From Kingdonia uniflora (taxonomy: Eukaryota; Streptophyta; Magnoliopsida; Ranunculales; Circaeasteraceae): a stretch of 64,000 nt of DNA. Of this stretch, positions 48,990 to 61,040 are shown one piece after another. The notes under the pieces are model-generated. The model was given only the letters and a program-made list of their open reading frames with translations, had not been told where the DNA came from and made no database searches. The translations under genes and the position numbers were made by a program. The DNA lies in the NCBI GenBank assembly GCA_014058105.1, contig JACGCM010001752.1, positions 62,001 through 126,000 of the forward strand, read 5' to 3'. Position 1 is the stretch's first letter; each line of letters begins with the position of its first letter.

Positions 48990-50220
48990 AGTTGTTCTTC
49001 AAAACAACCTAGTTGCAACCAATACATCCCCCGGAACAACCCCCACAGTCGCCCCTCGTAGCAAAAACATCTTTGTCTTTAACCGTCTAGTAGGATAAAA
49101 TCCTCTGACTATCTCTACGCTCTACTTCTGTCGGCAGAACATAGTGATACTGACAGAGCCAGAAGAAGTCCAATTCAACACCCTCAACCTCCAACTCGCT
49201 CATCCCTTTGTATGTCGGCTCAACGGGTATGGGCATAAGGTCTAACAGAGATTGTTGACCAAAATATCACATTTTCAATGCCTCGTACTTGGTATCCATA
49301 CATCTTATAAAATCCTCATGACGAATCTTGAATCTGGTCTTCACCATGATACAGAGAGAATGAGATAGCAATTTTTCTCATGCACATGATATTTATAGCC
49401 TTCCAAGCTTGGGTTACAAATCCTAATAGTCAAATATGATGTAATCAATGTACATTTAAAGTTTACCAAACTAGTCAAATCAGTTTCGGGTATTGAAGAA
49501 TGAATGTTGAAAATGGTTCTATCGTATTAAATGTTACTACTGATTCCAAGATAATAGATCACGGCACCCCTACACAGTTTGTACATAACTATTTAAGAAA
49601 ACCTTCACAAGTACTTACATAATACAGTTTGAGTTGGTTTTCTCTTATTCATACCAGTGCATACAAAAAGAAAATCACAAAGTAAGAAAAGGAAGAGGCA
49701 AGTATATTTCATCAAAACAAGGTTACAAATAAAGTTGGTTACCAACAAAACCTACAACCCTCACCATCGTCCCCCGTGTAGGGACAATCTTCATCATCAA
49801 CCATCTCTTTGGCCAAAGAACATAGACTATCCCTACACTCTACTTCCATCAGTAGAACGTAATGATACTGATAGAGCCAAACGAAGTCGTTTTCAACAAC
49901 TTCTACCTCTAACTCGCTCATCCCCAGGTACGTTGGCTCCACAGGTATGGAAGTGGGATCTGATAAAGACTGCTGACCAAAATATTGCATTTTAAGTCTT
50001 CAAACTTGGCCTCCACATGCCTAGCATGTTCCTCATTGTGAGTCTGAGACCTGGACTTCACCATGATGTAGAGAGAATGAGATAAACATTTCCTCCAAGA
50101 ATAGGATACTTATAGCCTCAAAGATTTAAGTTGCAAATCCTAACAATCAATAGGCGTATCATCAATACATCTTGGAAATCTGAAAGCATAGTCCAGTCAA
50201 AATAGATATTCAAGGATGCA
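48990..50220 (-). repeat. Direct duplication inside the Gypsy 3' region with an antisense ORF copy in each unit
   Basis: About 49120-49450 and 49840-50160 are related direct copies. Each encodes on the - strand a start MVKTRF/MVKSRS-like segment, then Y-F-G-Q-Q-S-L-x-D, VEPTY(K/L)GMSELEVE and a W-L-x-Q-Y-H-Y-V-L-x-x-E-V-E block. The copy at 49739-49990 is open for 83 codons; the other has at least one stop. The product is not recognised. Confidence 0.6.
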
Positions 50221-50308
50221 CGTTAGGAATGATCCTAACATATTTAATGCAATACTAATGATGCTTCTCAGCCAACATCACTCGTGTTCTTGGTTGAGAG
50301 GGGGCGGT

Positions 50309-50787
50309 TGTAACGGATTATTCCCACCCTCGGTCTCACAGGGGTAAGATATCTACCTCGTATAAATAGCTTAAACTCATAGTCTGGCATCATTTAATGA
50401 AGCCATTATGAGATAGAAGAATCAGAACGTTACGCTACCATTATGAAGATCCATCAAAATTTTGTTATAACGTTTATCATTAAAGGAAATAATGGTCATC
50501 AAATGGTCGCAATAATAAGACCTATAAATAAGACCAAAGATAGATAGATTAGACACATGATTTTCTACTTAAAAACTAAATACAAAAATATCTAGAGCAT
50601 TCGTTGTAATAGCTAGTCTCTCTCAATAAGATCATTCTTTCAAAACCCTCAAGAGAGATCGCGGTTTTTACCTATTCAGAGGTTTCCACGCTAAATCTTA
50701 TGTGTTATTGATTACTTGTCATTACTACTGTTCTTATCGTATTTAGTGTGAGATACTAAGTTTAAAATATGAAATTAAGCTCTTACA
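50309..50787 (+). repeat. Right (3') LTR of the Gypsy element
   Basis: Begins TGTAACGGATT directly after the purine-rich tract and ends CTCTTACA. It matches the left LTR throughout. Confidence 0.85.
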
Positions 50788-53030
50788 TTTCCAATCAAGC
50801 AATGAATTAATAATATATCAATATGCATAATATGTATTATTCAGTATCCAGTAACGGGTAGGGTGATGTGAAAAAAGGAAAAATACATAATCCCTCCCCA
50901 TGTTTTAGACAAAACTAAGGATATATACAAGCAAGGAAAGATAACAATGAAAAATAACCAAAATAACCAAATTTGTTTCAAAGAATAAAAATGTTTACGC
51001 TAGAGGAACATATTCACTTGGTGGATACCGAGGCTAAATCCATTCCATATTTTAATTTTCTAATCCTATTTAGAGGCCGTTTCTAACATATGTGTTACTC
51101 ATGCAATATAGTGTTATACAAAGGTTAGGTGACCAGGGATAACAATTAGGGGGCGAGTACCTCGAAGTCATGTGGGTTATTTATGTCAAATCTGTTAAGT
51201 GTAAAGGAATGAACCCAATTTAATTTTAATATGCTAAGTTTCCAAAACACATCGGTGTTCAAATGAGCATATGGGGTTTTATTTATAAGCTAGAGGCAAT
51301 ATAGACAAAACTTTAGGTTTATAAGATTAAAAATACAAAACTGTGGCTTTGGCATAAATCTGTACTAAAAGAAGAATCTACGATACGATCCAAGAGTGAT
51401 CTGATGCATATCCTGAAAGAAGGAGATGGGACGGCATGCGCTGAGAGGGCTGAACACTAGAAAAGGTTGGTTGAGCTGTTCAGGACGGAATCATATCCGT
51501 GTCCTACTATTCTCATAAATACAAAGAAGCCCGTTGACTGGATCAAAGAGGGTATTGAGTCCTCAATCAGTAACCTAGATAGTCAGGTTGAAAATAAGCA
51601 AAAATACGAGGAATAACCAATTCCAACCAGATACGTTGAAGTCTATCTATCAGGGGTATAGGTTCCAAAATGGTCAAATAAATTTATTTCTTAGAGATGA
51701 AGCCACGTGCGTCAAACGCCCAACCACATGCTCATTATTAGTTTTTAGACTGTGTAAACACGGGACCTTAAGGCGGGCTTAGAGAAAGCCTGAGTCAATA
51801 TTACCTAAAATGTTGAGTCACGTGCAAAACAGGCAAAACTAAGTTATCTAAAATCTAAGGTGTCTGGAACTAGTTAGAATTGACTTAGGCTACCGGCTTG
51901 TAGTCGGGTTAAATCAGTCTAAACTTCGTCTAAGACACTGCTCAATCCTGATCGGGGAACCCAACTCAGCTTGAGGTCAGCAACACTTAAGCCCTATCTC
52001 AGTGTGTAACTTGCGATAAAAAGTCAAGCGGAAGTCGCCCGGGTAATTTTGGCCGTTCATATGTGGCTGATAAGTACAAAAATCTTACATTTTAAAGCAC
52101 TTTAACCAAGTAATTTTGGCCGTCCTGAATTACTAATAAGTGTGACTAATGACTATGTTCTTTATTTTCAGAATTCTAGACCATCCTAAGAGAACTTGGT
52201 ACAAAATAAGAGTAACAAGTCATAAAAAGTCTTATTTATACATTCCTTAGTCCAGAGGTAATCTGAGGAGCCAAAGCACTGCTAAAGCACAATAGATCAA
52301 GCCTGAAGCTACACCAAGTGTTAAAGACCAGTTCTAGCAGTTCAGACAGTTCCCCAATCTCCAAGGAGTGACCAAAAATCCATTTTGCACGCTTCAAGAT
52401 GACAAGATCAGATCTGAGTCAAAACTTATATCTAAAAGAGGCCAAGAAGAAGTCCAGTCAAAAATTAAGACCCATGGCTACCATAGGCCCACGATCACGG
52501 GTTCCCAGGCATTAAAAGACTAGCGTTCATGGGTCTACCTGATGGCTTGGTCCCCAAGTCTTAGCATGATTGCCAGAATCCCTTTGTACGTTAAAAGCAA
52601 AAGAACAAAAAGGAAAAACTTAGTTTTGTTTAGTCCCACATTACTTATGTATTAGATGGGCATTGGTTTCTTCAGCTATGAAAGAAACCTCCCCTCAATT
52701 GTAATAATCATCTCTTAAAGGAATAAAAATTAAGAGGGAGCTCTTTGTTTAAGAGTTATGTGTTTAGTTTTAGATTTGCTTGGGCACAAACCTAGGTATG
52801 GTCGGCTAAAATCCATAGCTATGACTAAGGATGAAGTGAGCCTACCTGAGTGGCCATTAGTTGAGTCTAGTTGTTGGGTCGCCTTTGGGTCTCCCCCTCA
52901 AAGGTCTGAGGGAGGGTCTAAGAGGGTTAAAGCTCTTAATTGAGTCTAACCCCCTATTCCTGGTGTCCTTCCTTAAGACCCTAAAGGCTTAGGAGTACGC
53001 CTATCAAAGAGGGAGCCCTTGTAGATCCAG
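50788..53030. other. Accessory DNA without recognised genes
   Basis: Holds two copies of GTAATTTTGGCCGT (near 52040 and 52110), a TAGTCCCACATTACTT box near 52623 followed by a TRIM- or LTR-like stretch, and an exact 20-base repeat CTCAAAGGTCTGAGGGAGGG at 52897-52916 and 53043-53062. No coding region is supported. Confidence 0.45.
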
Positions 53031-53159
53031 AAAGTTTACCTCCTCAAAGGTCTGAGGGAGGGAATTACGTCCGGTAGTACAATAGAGAACCAAAAACAAC
53101 AACAATATTTCATCATTTTTGTCAAGAATCTTAAATATATAAAAACAATTTTACCCCCA

Positions 53160-53265
53160 GCAAAATGATATTTATTGGTACAAAAATGATTTAAACCCAG
53201 GTGGATTTGAACCACCATCCTCTCAAAAAGTTGAGCATTCATGCCATTTTGATCTTACAGATTCA
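53160..53265 (-). mobile_element. tRNA-like (SINE-type) sequence
   Basis: On the - strand the sequence GGTGGTTCAAATCCACC is a good tRNA T-arm and B box (GGTTCAAATCC), preceded at the right distance by a TGGCATGAATGCTC segment that could be an A box. A full cloverleaf and a CCA-end context could not be drawn, so a tRNA-derived SINE or decayed tRNA is more likely than an active gene. Confidence 0.45.
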
Positions 53266-53279
53266 AAGAGACATTAATT

Positions 53280-54018
53280 TATGTAGAATTATAACGTAAA
53301 ATTATAATTGATGTGATACTACTCCTAGTCTTGTTGGATAGCAATTCAGATTCGAAGTTACCTATTTATGATCATGAATATAAAACTGAGTCAGTTATAT
53401 AGACTCAATGTACTCGTATAATAAAGAATCCAGCTATAAATACAGTTAAGTAACTCTTGAGCAATAGAAGGGATCAAATAGCAACAACGGCCAACAACTA
53501 ATCTTAAACAAATAGTACAAAATTATACGGGGTCATTATGACTGACGAAGGGCGCAACTCACACTTAAGGTACCTATTTAATAGCATAAACGAAGGGCTC
53601 TTCGTCAACTGGTTTCTTGTTCGAGGCAAATCAAATATTAAAAAAAAACACAAAAGATTATAGGTATAAGATCATAACTAAAAGACCAAACCATACAGAC
53701 CACATTTCATAAGATAGGAACAATATATAAGTGAAAATAGTAGAGAAGCTCAGATAGAATAAACAACATAGTTTGAAGAGCCCTTATACTTAATTCCAAA
53801 TAAAGATGAGCTTGAAAACATAGTTTAAAGAGAGGTGATTAGGCAGTAAACATAATAGTGGATCAAAAGACAGAGTTATGATACTGAGTTATGATACTGC
53901 AACTCACATGAGGGATATCAAACATAGATAAAACTATAACAAGTTAAAGTTATTTAGCTTCTATCACAAGAAGAGGGACATGTAATCATATAATAATAGT
54001 TTGAAGGTTTTTGAGGCA
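53280..54018. other. 3' flank of the unknown - strand gene
   Basis: AT-rich, no exon recognised. Probably contains the 3' UTR and polyadenylation site of the gene that ends at 54019. Confidence 0.4.
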
Positions 54019-56589
54019 TCACACCTGTACCATACGCTCCTTTTTCTCTACAAACGTTCTTTTATCTGCTTGCCTTGACTCAAATTGATTAGAAAATGTT
54101 ATGCCTGCACTCATGAAAAAAATTAACAATTGTCATTATTTTAGCCTAATTCTGAACTTATCCAGGTAAAGCAAGTTACTTGTAATCGTATAGGAAAAAA
54201 AAGTACAGACATAAAGTGAAGACTAAATTGAAGTGTAAAGTAAAGTTTATATTCATAGCTCAATGTCCCATTAGTAGTTATACAACCTACAACATACATA
54301 GATTTTATTATAGATTTATAACCACAACTAGATAAACCAAATTGTTTAAGAGTTCATGTAAAATCACAAGAAGGAAATTATTGGAAACCCTAGGACTTTT
54401 GAGTAGGTTGAGAACATCATGTAATAGAGTAAAGATGACTCTTTCATCCACTGATAAATTTGAGGATCTTAACATGGATTAGTTCAGGAACTGTATTGAG
54501 CCAGTTGAGAATGTTAAAAGATGCTAAAAAAGACAAGAGCATTGTTCATGATGTTGTGCTTGCTGGCGGTTTTACTACTATGTAACAGCATCAACCACTT
54601 AAAATTTCATCTATTATGTTAATCGATATAAAGCCCATTCTCGCTAATTATATATTTATGATGTCAAGGTGTAAATCAACTACATCAACTGAAGAAAAAA
54701 CTCATAAATGTGAGTCCTCTTTTAAGACTCCTCAAAGGCGTTGGTCGTCTCTCTAAATGATGGCCCATCCTAGGCTAAGTTTCATTTATTATTAGGAGTA
54801 AAGATGAAACTATAAATCCCCCTTTTCTAGGGAAACAAAAAATAGGATACATTGTTGAAACTAAGAATCACACAACAACCCAATGCCAACAAATACAAAC
54901 CCATACTTACAAGAATAAAAAAGAAGATAATAAAACGAATTAACCTGCTAGATTCGGGTTTTCCCTGGCTACTGCATAAAGAAATCTTGGGTTTCATCTA
55001 GGATATCTGCAAAAGAACATTCTCTTGAGATCCGAAAACTCACCCCCAAAATATAAACATTCACTTTATTTTTGAAACTCACATACTAAAGAATAAGGCT
55101 TGATAGAGGTAAACATGTAGATATTGTGATCGAGTCAAAAGCTTACATGGAACAAGCTGACAATATTTTTTGCAGTTTCTGCCAGCTTCAGTTTGTGGAA
55201 TGTACTTACGGAAGTGCTTGATAAACTAATTTTCCTACAAAAGACATTACTAGGATCACTTAATTTCATGCTCACATGAACAAGTGCCTCTATTCATATC
55301 CTGACTCAGCTACAGCACCACAAATGCCCACCAAATTATTTATAAAATATTGTTTTTAACTACTACAATTAGTATAAGAGAAGATGTAAAATACCCTCAT
55401 TGAATCTTGTATTGCAAATGAATATGGACCAAGATCCCTACAGACAAATGCATTACGAAAAGAAGTAAACTTGAATGAAACCTACAAAAATAATTTTGAC
55501 TTAAAATAAAATATCTGTATAGCTAGCTCGAAGTATCCAACATGTAGGGTATACGATCCTTTCCCATAATTTCAAGTCTTAAACCTTGAGCTCGCCCAGT
55601 ATTACAATATAAGTTGTGAGGCTTTAGAGCTTAGCCGTGGAATTAACATGCAAATTGAAAGACCGATGTTTTAAACTTAGCTACATTATGGTTGTGAGAT
55701 GTTGTCTGACAGGCCCACCCCCTATTATGGGCGTGATCTACTGGAATTAAGCATTAGAGGAAATTGGCAAGCATCAGCTAATTTGCAAAATGGCTCGCTA
55801 GTTTAATTAATAAAAATATTAGACAAGAATTTGTCTCTCTTTATCACTTTAAAGCATTAAATTCTCACCAGCACATGGCATCTTATTTCTACCCATTATA
55901 AGTAAATGAGACATCAGCTACTAAATCACATGGTTAAAAAAAACTTAATAAGAGATTAACTAGTATAATAAAAAGGAGATGGTAAACATTAATGGTAAAC
56001 TCTAATAAACCATGTAATAGCTAGTATATCATAATGGTAAGCAGATCTTAAATTTATTCTAATGTTAACACAAAGCTTGCATTACATATCTAACAAAACA
56101 AAATCTATGGACTAAGTTACCTAATGTTATTCACTTGAGGGAACCATTATTACAACTGAACCACGACGCATAGCCCCTCTCATATGCCGAGTATACTCAA
56201 TTATACCAATTTGCATTCTAAGACAGATGCCACATAATGAAATTCACTTTTCTCGTATATATTCCATTGCTGAAAAAAGAAACACCCCTGAATTGGGAAA
56301 GCATGTCAAAGAAAGAACGAAAATAAATTAAACTAATAGAATAAATTACTACTGGTATTGTACGCAAACCAAAGACATAATCGGTGTCCCAAACAATCTA
56401 TTCGTGTAAGCTGAAATGGGAAGTCTCATTTCCGCTATCAAACATAAATAAGCGGCCGATAAACACAATGCAAGTCCTATATATATAAGAAGGGAGAGAG
56501 AGAGAGAGACTCACCTTGCAGATGACTTCAAATCGCTAGCAGAGCTCGATCGTGCTTTAATTTTATAGGAGCTCTCACCAAAATAGAAA
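54019..56589 (-). CDS. Spliced gene of unknown function (basic protein), 5' end unresolved
   Basis: Five - strand exons with GT-AG borders stay in one open frame: 56515-56589, 55395-55437, 55147-55225, a 27-base microexon 54945-54971, and 54019-54104 ending TGA. They give about 102 residues. The protein is basic, with a Ser-rich start (RSSSASDLKSSARDLG), then YSFAIQDSMRFIKHFRKYIP, a cysteine pair (RNCKKYCQLVP), ARENPNLAGI and a charged end (FVEKKERMV). Consistent phase over four introns argues that it is real. The first exon looks to be 5' UTR ending at a CATAAG|GTAATT donor near 56886; joined directly it gives no in-frame ATG. Either a further exon exists or translation starts at the internal Met in the 43-base exon, which would give about 65 residues. 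I do not recognise the family. Confidence 0.6.
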
Positions 56590-56885
56590 CTACAAAAACA
56601 ATCAAAAATTAAAATCATAAAACAGTGATAAAACTTCACGAACAGATCGATCGGTCAATATGAAATCTCCATTAAACAGCAGAGAATCTGTGATTAATTT
56701 CAAATCAAAGGGAAGGATTAAATCCATGGTCGCAACTCATAAATCAACAATTAATTAAAATTCATGGATTGAATTAATAGAATGAAATCACAAAACTTTG
56801 AGAAGGCAAAGGGGAGAAGGGAGTAAACCCTAAGAAGAAGATAAAGTGGAATTTAAAGATTCGAGAAAGAAAGATAAGAATTACC

Positions 56886-57000
56886 TTATGATGAACACAT
56901 TATAAGGGTTTTAAAGTTGACTTTTGTTCGATGACAAAAAGCAAAAAGAGTGAAATGTGAGAACTTCGATGGGAAGGGGAAAATAAGAAAAGGGCAAACC
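56886..57000 (-). other. Probable 5' UTR exon of the unknown - strand gene
   Basis: On the - strand the sequence ends GTTCATCATAAG|GTAATT, a good splice donor, after a C/T-rich leader. Its only ATG is followed within four codons by a stop, so it is read as untranslated. Confidence 0.4.
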
Positions 57001-57375
57001 CGATAACTAGGAAAATTATAATAATAAATAAATGATGGAACACATAAAAGAATAAAGGCAGTTTCGTTGTTTCTTAGCGATATGAACTCGCAATTTCATG
57101 TCGTCTTTTACTGATTTTGGTATAGTATGGGGAACAATGGCTAAGACTTTCACCGCAAATTTGTATGGTCTTTACTAGAGTACGGTGAAGGAGAGAATGA
57201 GAAAGACTATTTTAGAACTTCTATGACTAGTTATCTATTATAAATTAGGGAACGGTGTTTTTCGTATAGACAAATTCGTCATTGTCTCAAGGATAAAGAG
57301 GGGCCGGGATTTGGGGGAAAGAGGGAGATGGATGGCCTAGATTACTTATATTCTTTAGGTTAGGGGTACTTTTGA
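57000..57375. promoter_or_regulatory. Putative bidirectional promoter region
   Basis: Lies between the start of the - strand unknown gene and the CT-rich leader that opens on the + strand. No TATA box was assigned with confidence. The arrangement, not a motif, is the evidence. Confidence 0.35.
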
Positions 57376-58450
57376 CATTGTCTCTCTCTCTCTCCTATCA
57401 AAGCTACGACTCTTCTTCTTTCAAACTACCCGGACTCTTCTTCTTTTCTCCATCTCTCCTTCTCTCCATTTCTCTATCTCTCCAGACTCTTCTTCTTTCA
57501 AGGTAATTATTTCTCTCCTTTCTCTCTCTCTCTCTCTCATTCTCTTTCCCTCTCTTTTTACTCTGTCTTTACTTGTTATTTTGATCATTATTACTTATAT
57601 CTCTTAACTTTTAAGTCTGTGCATTGTTGTTGCTGTTGTAAGTCTTTCTCTCTTTCCCTCTCTCTTTACTCTGTTTTTATTGTAAGTCTGTTGTAAGTCT
57701 CTTTTACAACTTATGTCTTGTTTGCTATTTACGATTATGTTGTGCTTGCTGTTTGATAATTTGTTAATGTTGATAGCACCGATAAATCGAAAAGAACCCA
57801 TAGTAAACAATTAAACAATAATATGTTCATGGTGTGCTTGTTGTTTGATAATTTGCTTATGTTGATAGCACCGATAAATCGAAAATACCCAGACTCTTCT
57901 TCTTCTCTCCATCTCTCAGAACTCTTTTATTTCAAGGTATTTTTCTCTCTCTCTCTCTCTCTCTACTCTGTCTTTACTTGCTATTTTGATCATTATTACT
58001 TATCTCTCTTTACTTTTAAGTCTGTGCATTGATGTTGTTGTTGCAAGTCTCCCTCTCTTTTCCTCTCTTTTTACTATGTTGCTATTGTAAATCTGTTGTA
58101 AGTCTCTTTTACAGCTTATGCCTTGTTTGCTATTTACTGTTATGTTGGGTTTGCTATTTGATAATTTGTTCATGTTGTGTTTGTTGTTTGATAATTTGTT
58201 CATGTTGATAGCATCGATAAATCGAAAAAACCCATAGTAAACAATTAAATAATAATTCGTTCATGTTGTGTTTGATGTTTGATAATTTGTTCATGTTAAT
58301 AGCACCGATAAATCGAAAAGAACCCATAGTAACCAATTAACCAATCTGCATTTGATCTACACATCAATTATCATGTACTAAAACAATAAAACTGATAAAT
58401 CGAAAAGCAACACCCATAGTAGAAAATTGCACCGATAAATCAAAAAGAAC
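57376..58450 (+). repeat. CT-rich leader with splice donors, duplicated in tandem (period about 405 bases)
   Basis: Starts with CT runs and TTCTTCTTTCAAG|GTAATT, which reads as a 5' UTR and donor on the + strand. The stretch with ACTCTGTCTTTACTTG...AAGTCTGTGCATTG occurs at about 57560 and again at 57965, and the donor-like end (TTTCAAG|GTATTT) is duplicated too. The word GATAAATCGAAAA recurs six times up to 58440. It may be the 5' UTR of the topoisomerase gene downstream. Confidence 0.5.
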
Positions 58451-59400
58451 CCATAGTTAAAAATAGCACATTTCATCAAATTATGCAAGCAAAAACAAAT
58501 AATCATGAAAATCGTAAACAGGAGAAATCAAACCCGTTATCTGAACCCGAGCTTATGAAAGAACCAGAAGGGTTCCCTCTATCGACTCTCAAACTCCTAC
58601 TGCATGAAGCGCACAGTATACTTTAGCGCATAACAACACACAGTTCGAGAAGGGTCACATTTTACGAATGTATTATAATAAGTATGGAGGAGTGTGATAC
58701 CATGGCTTTTTGATCATGCAAAGAGATCGAAGTACCATTTTGTAGGCATTGGCACAGCTAGCCTCGTGAATAATTTCATTATATAATGCTTCGAAATTTA
58801 ATGTCAGATTATATCAAATAACAAAAACAACAAGTCCTTTAAGAATTAAATTTAATGTTATGTGTGAAGTGATAAAGCACCAGTGTACCACAATAGTTAA
58901 GCCAAAATATCATACCTTTTTCTTTAGCTGAAGCTAGGCCCCTAAACAAATGAAGCTCTACAGAGTATAACTCCAATAAAAGACTTAGTTTCTGAGAAGC
59001 ATTTGCCAATTGGTATGCATGTTCAACAACTACATAACATTTATCATTTTACTTAATCAATAATATAAACAAATACCCGTGTAGTAGATTGACATTAAGC
59101 AACTCATTAGTGATAGGTTGTTAGCCAGAAAATTCTATAATTATACATTAAAAAAAATAACAACAAATAATGAATGTCTGGCCCATAATTATTACTAATT
59201 CACCTCAAATAATTTGCAAGTATCTGTTTTGCTTTCTGAAACATGTGTACTTCAAACATGGGATTCATAGAAGCATGTTTTCAAGAAACAGTTAATGTCT
59301 ATGTTTAAACTAAAATTAAACTTGCCAATACTTTTATTTCAATTACAGTTTTTTGATAATTATAATATCAAATACAGATAGAAGTAGACACAATAACCTT
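58451..59400. other. AT-rich DNA, no exon recognised
   Basis: I looked here for the first coding exon of the topoisomerase gene (expected V-A-E-K-P-S) and did not find it. A short open stretch at about 58545-58620 has protein-like codons but no supporting splice sites. Confidence 0.4.
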
Positions 59401-60965
59401 GGGATAAACAGATTAGAACTCTGGGTTGCCATTATGTATGGGAGAATCCCAAACAGCTTCAACCCCGATAAGCATTACCACTTTTGCGTTCAAGTACTAG
59501 TCGTACATGCATAGTGTTAGAGGATAAACAGATTAGAACTCTGGGATCAGCTGAAAGTATTTTCACAAGGAAATAACCTTTCATGGATCTGTATGGGAGA
59601 TTTTAATGCAACTTTGAGAATGAATGAAAAATAATAATTTAGGATTGGAGCATAAAGGTGTATGCTAGAACCAGATCAGACCATTTATTATTATTTGGGG
59701 AATGTCAACAAATTTCAAAACTTGCAAATGTCCCTTTCAAATATCTAAAATCATGGAGTAAAGATCAGGATTTTAGAAAGATTGTTCAAGATAGTTGGAA
59801 GCAGAGCCTATGAGTGTTAGGTTACGGCTCAAAACAGAGGAAGTCGTTCAAACGAAACTTAAGTCGTTCGAACAAAACATAAAGTCGTTCGAACGAGACT
59901 TAGGTCCTTATAATGAAAACCGCAGTGTTTGTTTTGTTAAGTGCATTTTGAAGGAGATCTATTTTAAGGCGATGGTTTGTCTCGTGATTCGTACTTCATT
60001 GATGACCTAATAGAGAGTATATAAATATAAAGTGTGAGTTCAAAGCCTCTATACAGTGTCTGAGTTAAAAGCCTATATGTGAGAAACTTGAAATCTAGAT
60101 GAGATGTAGCTTCTATGATAGACCTTGTAAAGAGTTTGTCTTGACAAGGAAGAAGTTGGAGGGTGTTCTCTTAGGATTTGATGGTTAGAGGGGAAGTACC
60201 TCTTGTTTGCTAAGATGAGAAATTAAGGAAGAGAGAAGATTGAAGGATTTCAATAAGAAGGTGTGCAACATGGTCTTTGTTGAGGTAATCTTCGATGTTC
60301 TTGATGGATCTCTTATGTTTCTTTTATCTCTTGTAAATCAATATGAGGATTATTGCGAGATTAGGGATTTCTATATTTGTTGGAATCCTTTGAGGGCTTA
60401 TAATTAAACTTGGATACATAGGGGATTTCTAACTTGGTGGTGAGGAGTAGCCTTAAGGTGAACCTCCGGTAAATATTGTGTTTTGTGTGAATGTTAATTG
60501 TGTTTCTATGTTTCTTTATTAACTATTTGTATGCCATGAAGATAACGGATAAAACCAAATTGCGCATGGGGGATGTATTCCGCACGTTTACCCCCAACAA
60601 TGAGGGTAGAACCTCTAATTACTATAATTCTAAAACTTAGAAGACGAAAACTGGAAATTAAAAAGTGGAGATAGTTGACTCAAGACACAACCAAAAAAAG
60701 AAGAGAAAAATGGAAAGAGATATTCTTCGGATACAGGTTCAAATGGAAACATACCACCCTAATGATAGTCTTTACAATAGTATGCTCCAAAGAACAAAAT
60801 TTATTTATGAGATAGAGAAAGTGGAAGAAATGGATTAGAGGCAAAGATCAAGAATCAAGTGGTTGCATACAAGAGATAGAAACCCTACATATATCCATGC
60901 AAACACTTCCAAAAGAAACACCAAAGCATATATCACAGAACTGAAAGAGACAGATGGCACAACAA
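59401..60965 (+). mobile_element. Decayed LINE ORF2 interrupted by a solo LTR
   Basis: Left of the LTR the + strand encodes an endonuclease piece (L-W-D-Q-L, then LSWICMGDFNAT) and the R-S-D-H-x-x-L-L-F segment that follows it in plant LINEs. Right of the LTR the frame resumes with the R-I-K-W-L-H-T-R-D-R-N-P and A-Y-I-T-E-L segments before the RT domain. The RT itself is missing. A 27-base stretch (GGATAAACAGATTAGAACTCTGGG...) occurs twice, near 59402 and 59522. Confidence 0.7.
59810..60604 (+). mobile_element. Solo LTR with ATGAG target duplication
   Basis: A 785-base sequence (59815-60599) starting TGTTAGG and ending CCCCCAACA is flanked by ATGAG at 59810-59814 and 60600-60604. Its sequence matches the one that begins at 63372. 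No primer site or coding region is attached, so it is what remains after recombination between two LTRs. Near its 5' end are three GTCGTTCGAACGA-type motifs. Confidence 0.85.
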
Positions 60966-61040
60966 TCATAGACCAACAGATAATTAAAGATCACATATAT
61001 GCTTTTATACATTAAGAATGTTTTTTGTTGTCGTCTGTAG

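Larger units (their letters stand above)
37218..50787 (+). mobile_element. Gypsy retrotransposon, Tat lineage, with antisense extra ORFs
   Basis: LTRs at 37218-37702 and 50309-50787 (about 480 bases each, roughly 85% alike by eye) begin TGTAA and end CTCTTACA. Directly after the left LTR is TTTGGCACCATCTGTAGGA, a primer site of the TGGCGCC type used by Tat/Ogre elements. Directly before the right LTR is the purine tract GAGAGGGGGCGG. The 5' half holds gag (38390-38964), protease (about 39540, D-T-R for D-T-G), RT (40307-40909), RNase H, a second RNase H-like domain (41530-41800) and integrase (42180-42820). All are broken. The 7 kb behind pol carries antisense ORFs, a known trait of several Tat elements. 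The element is now inactive. Confidence 0.88.

Noticed and set aside
49739..49990. Independent host small ORF
   Set aside because: It is inside the Gypsy element and duplicated there, so it is an element ORF.
52618..52760. Possible U-snRNA gene promoter (GTCCCACAT box as an upstream sequence element)
   Set aside because: No snRNA sequence follows at the expected distance, and the same box occurs in TRIM-like repeats elsewhere in the window.
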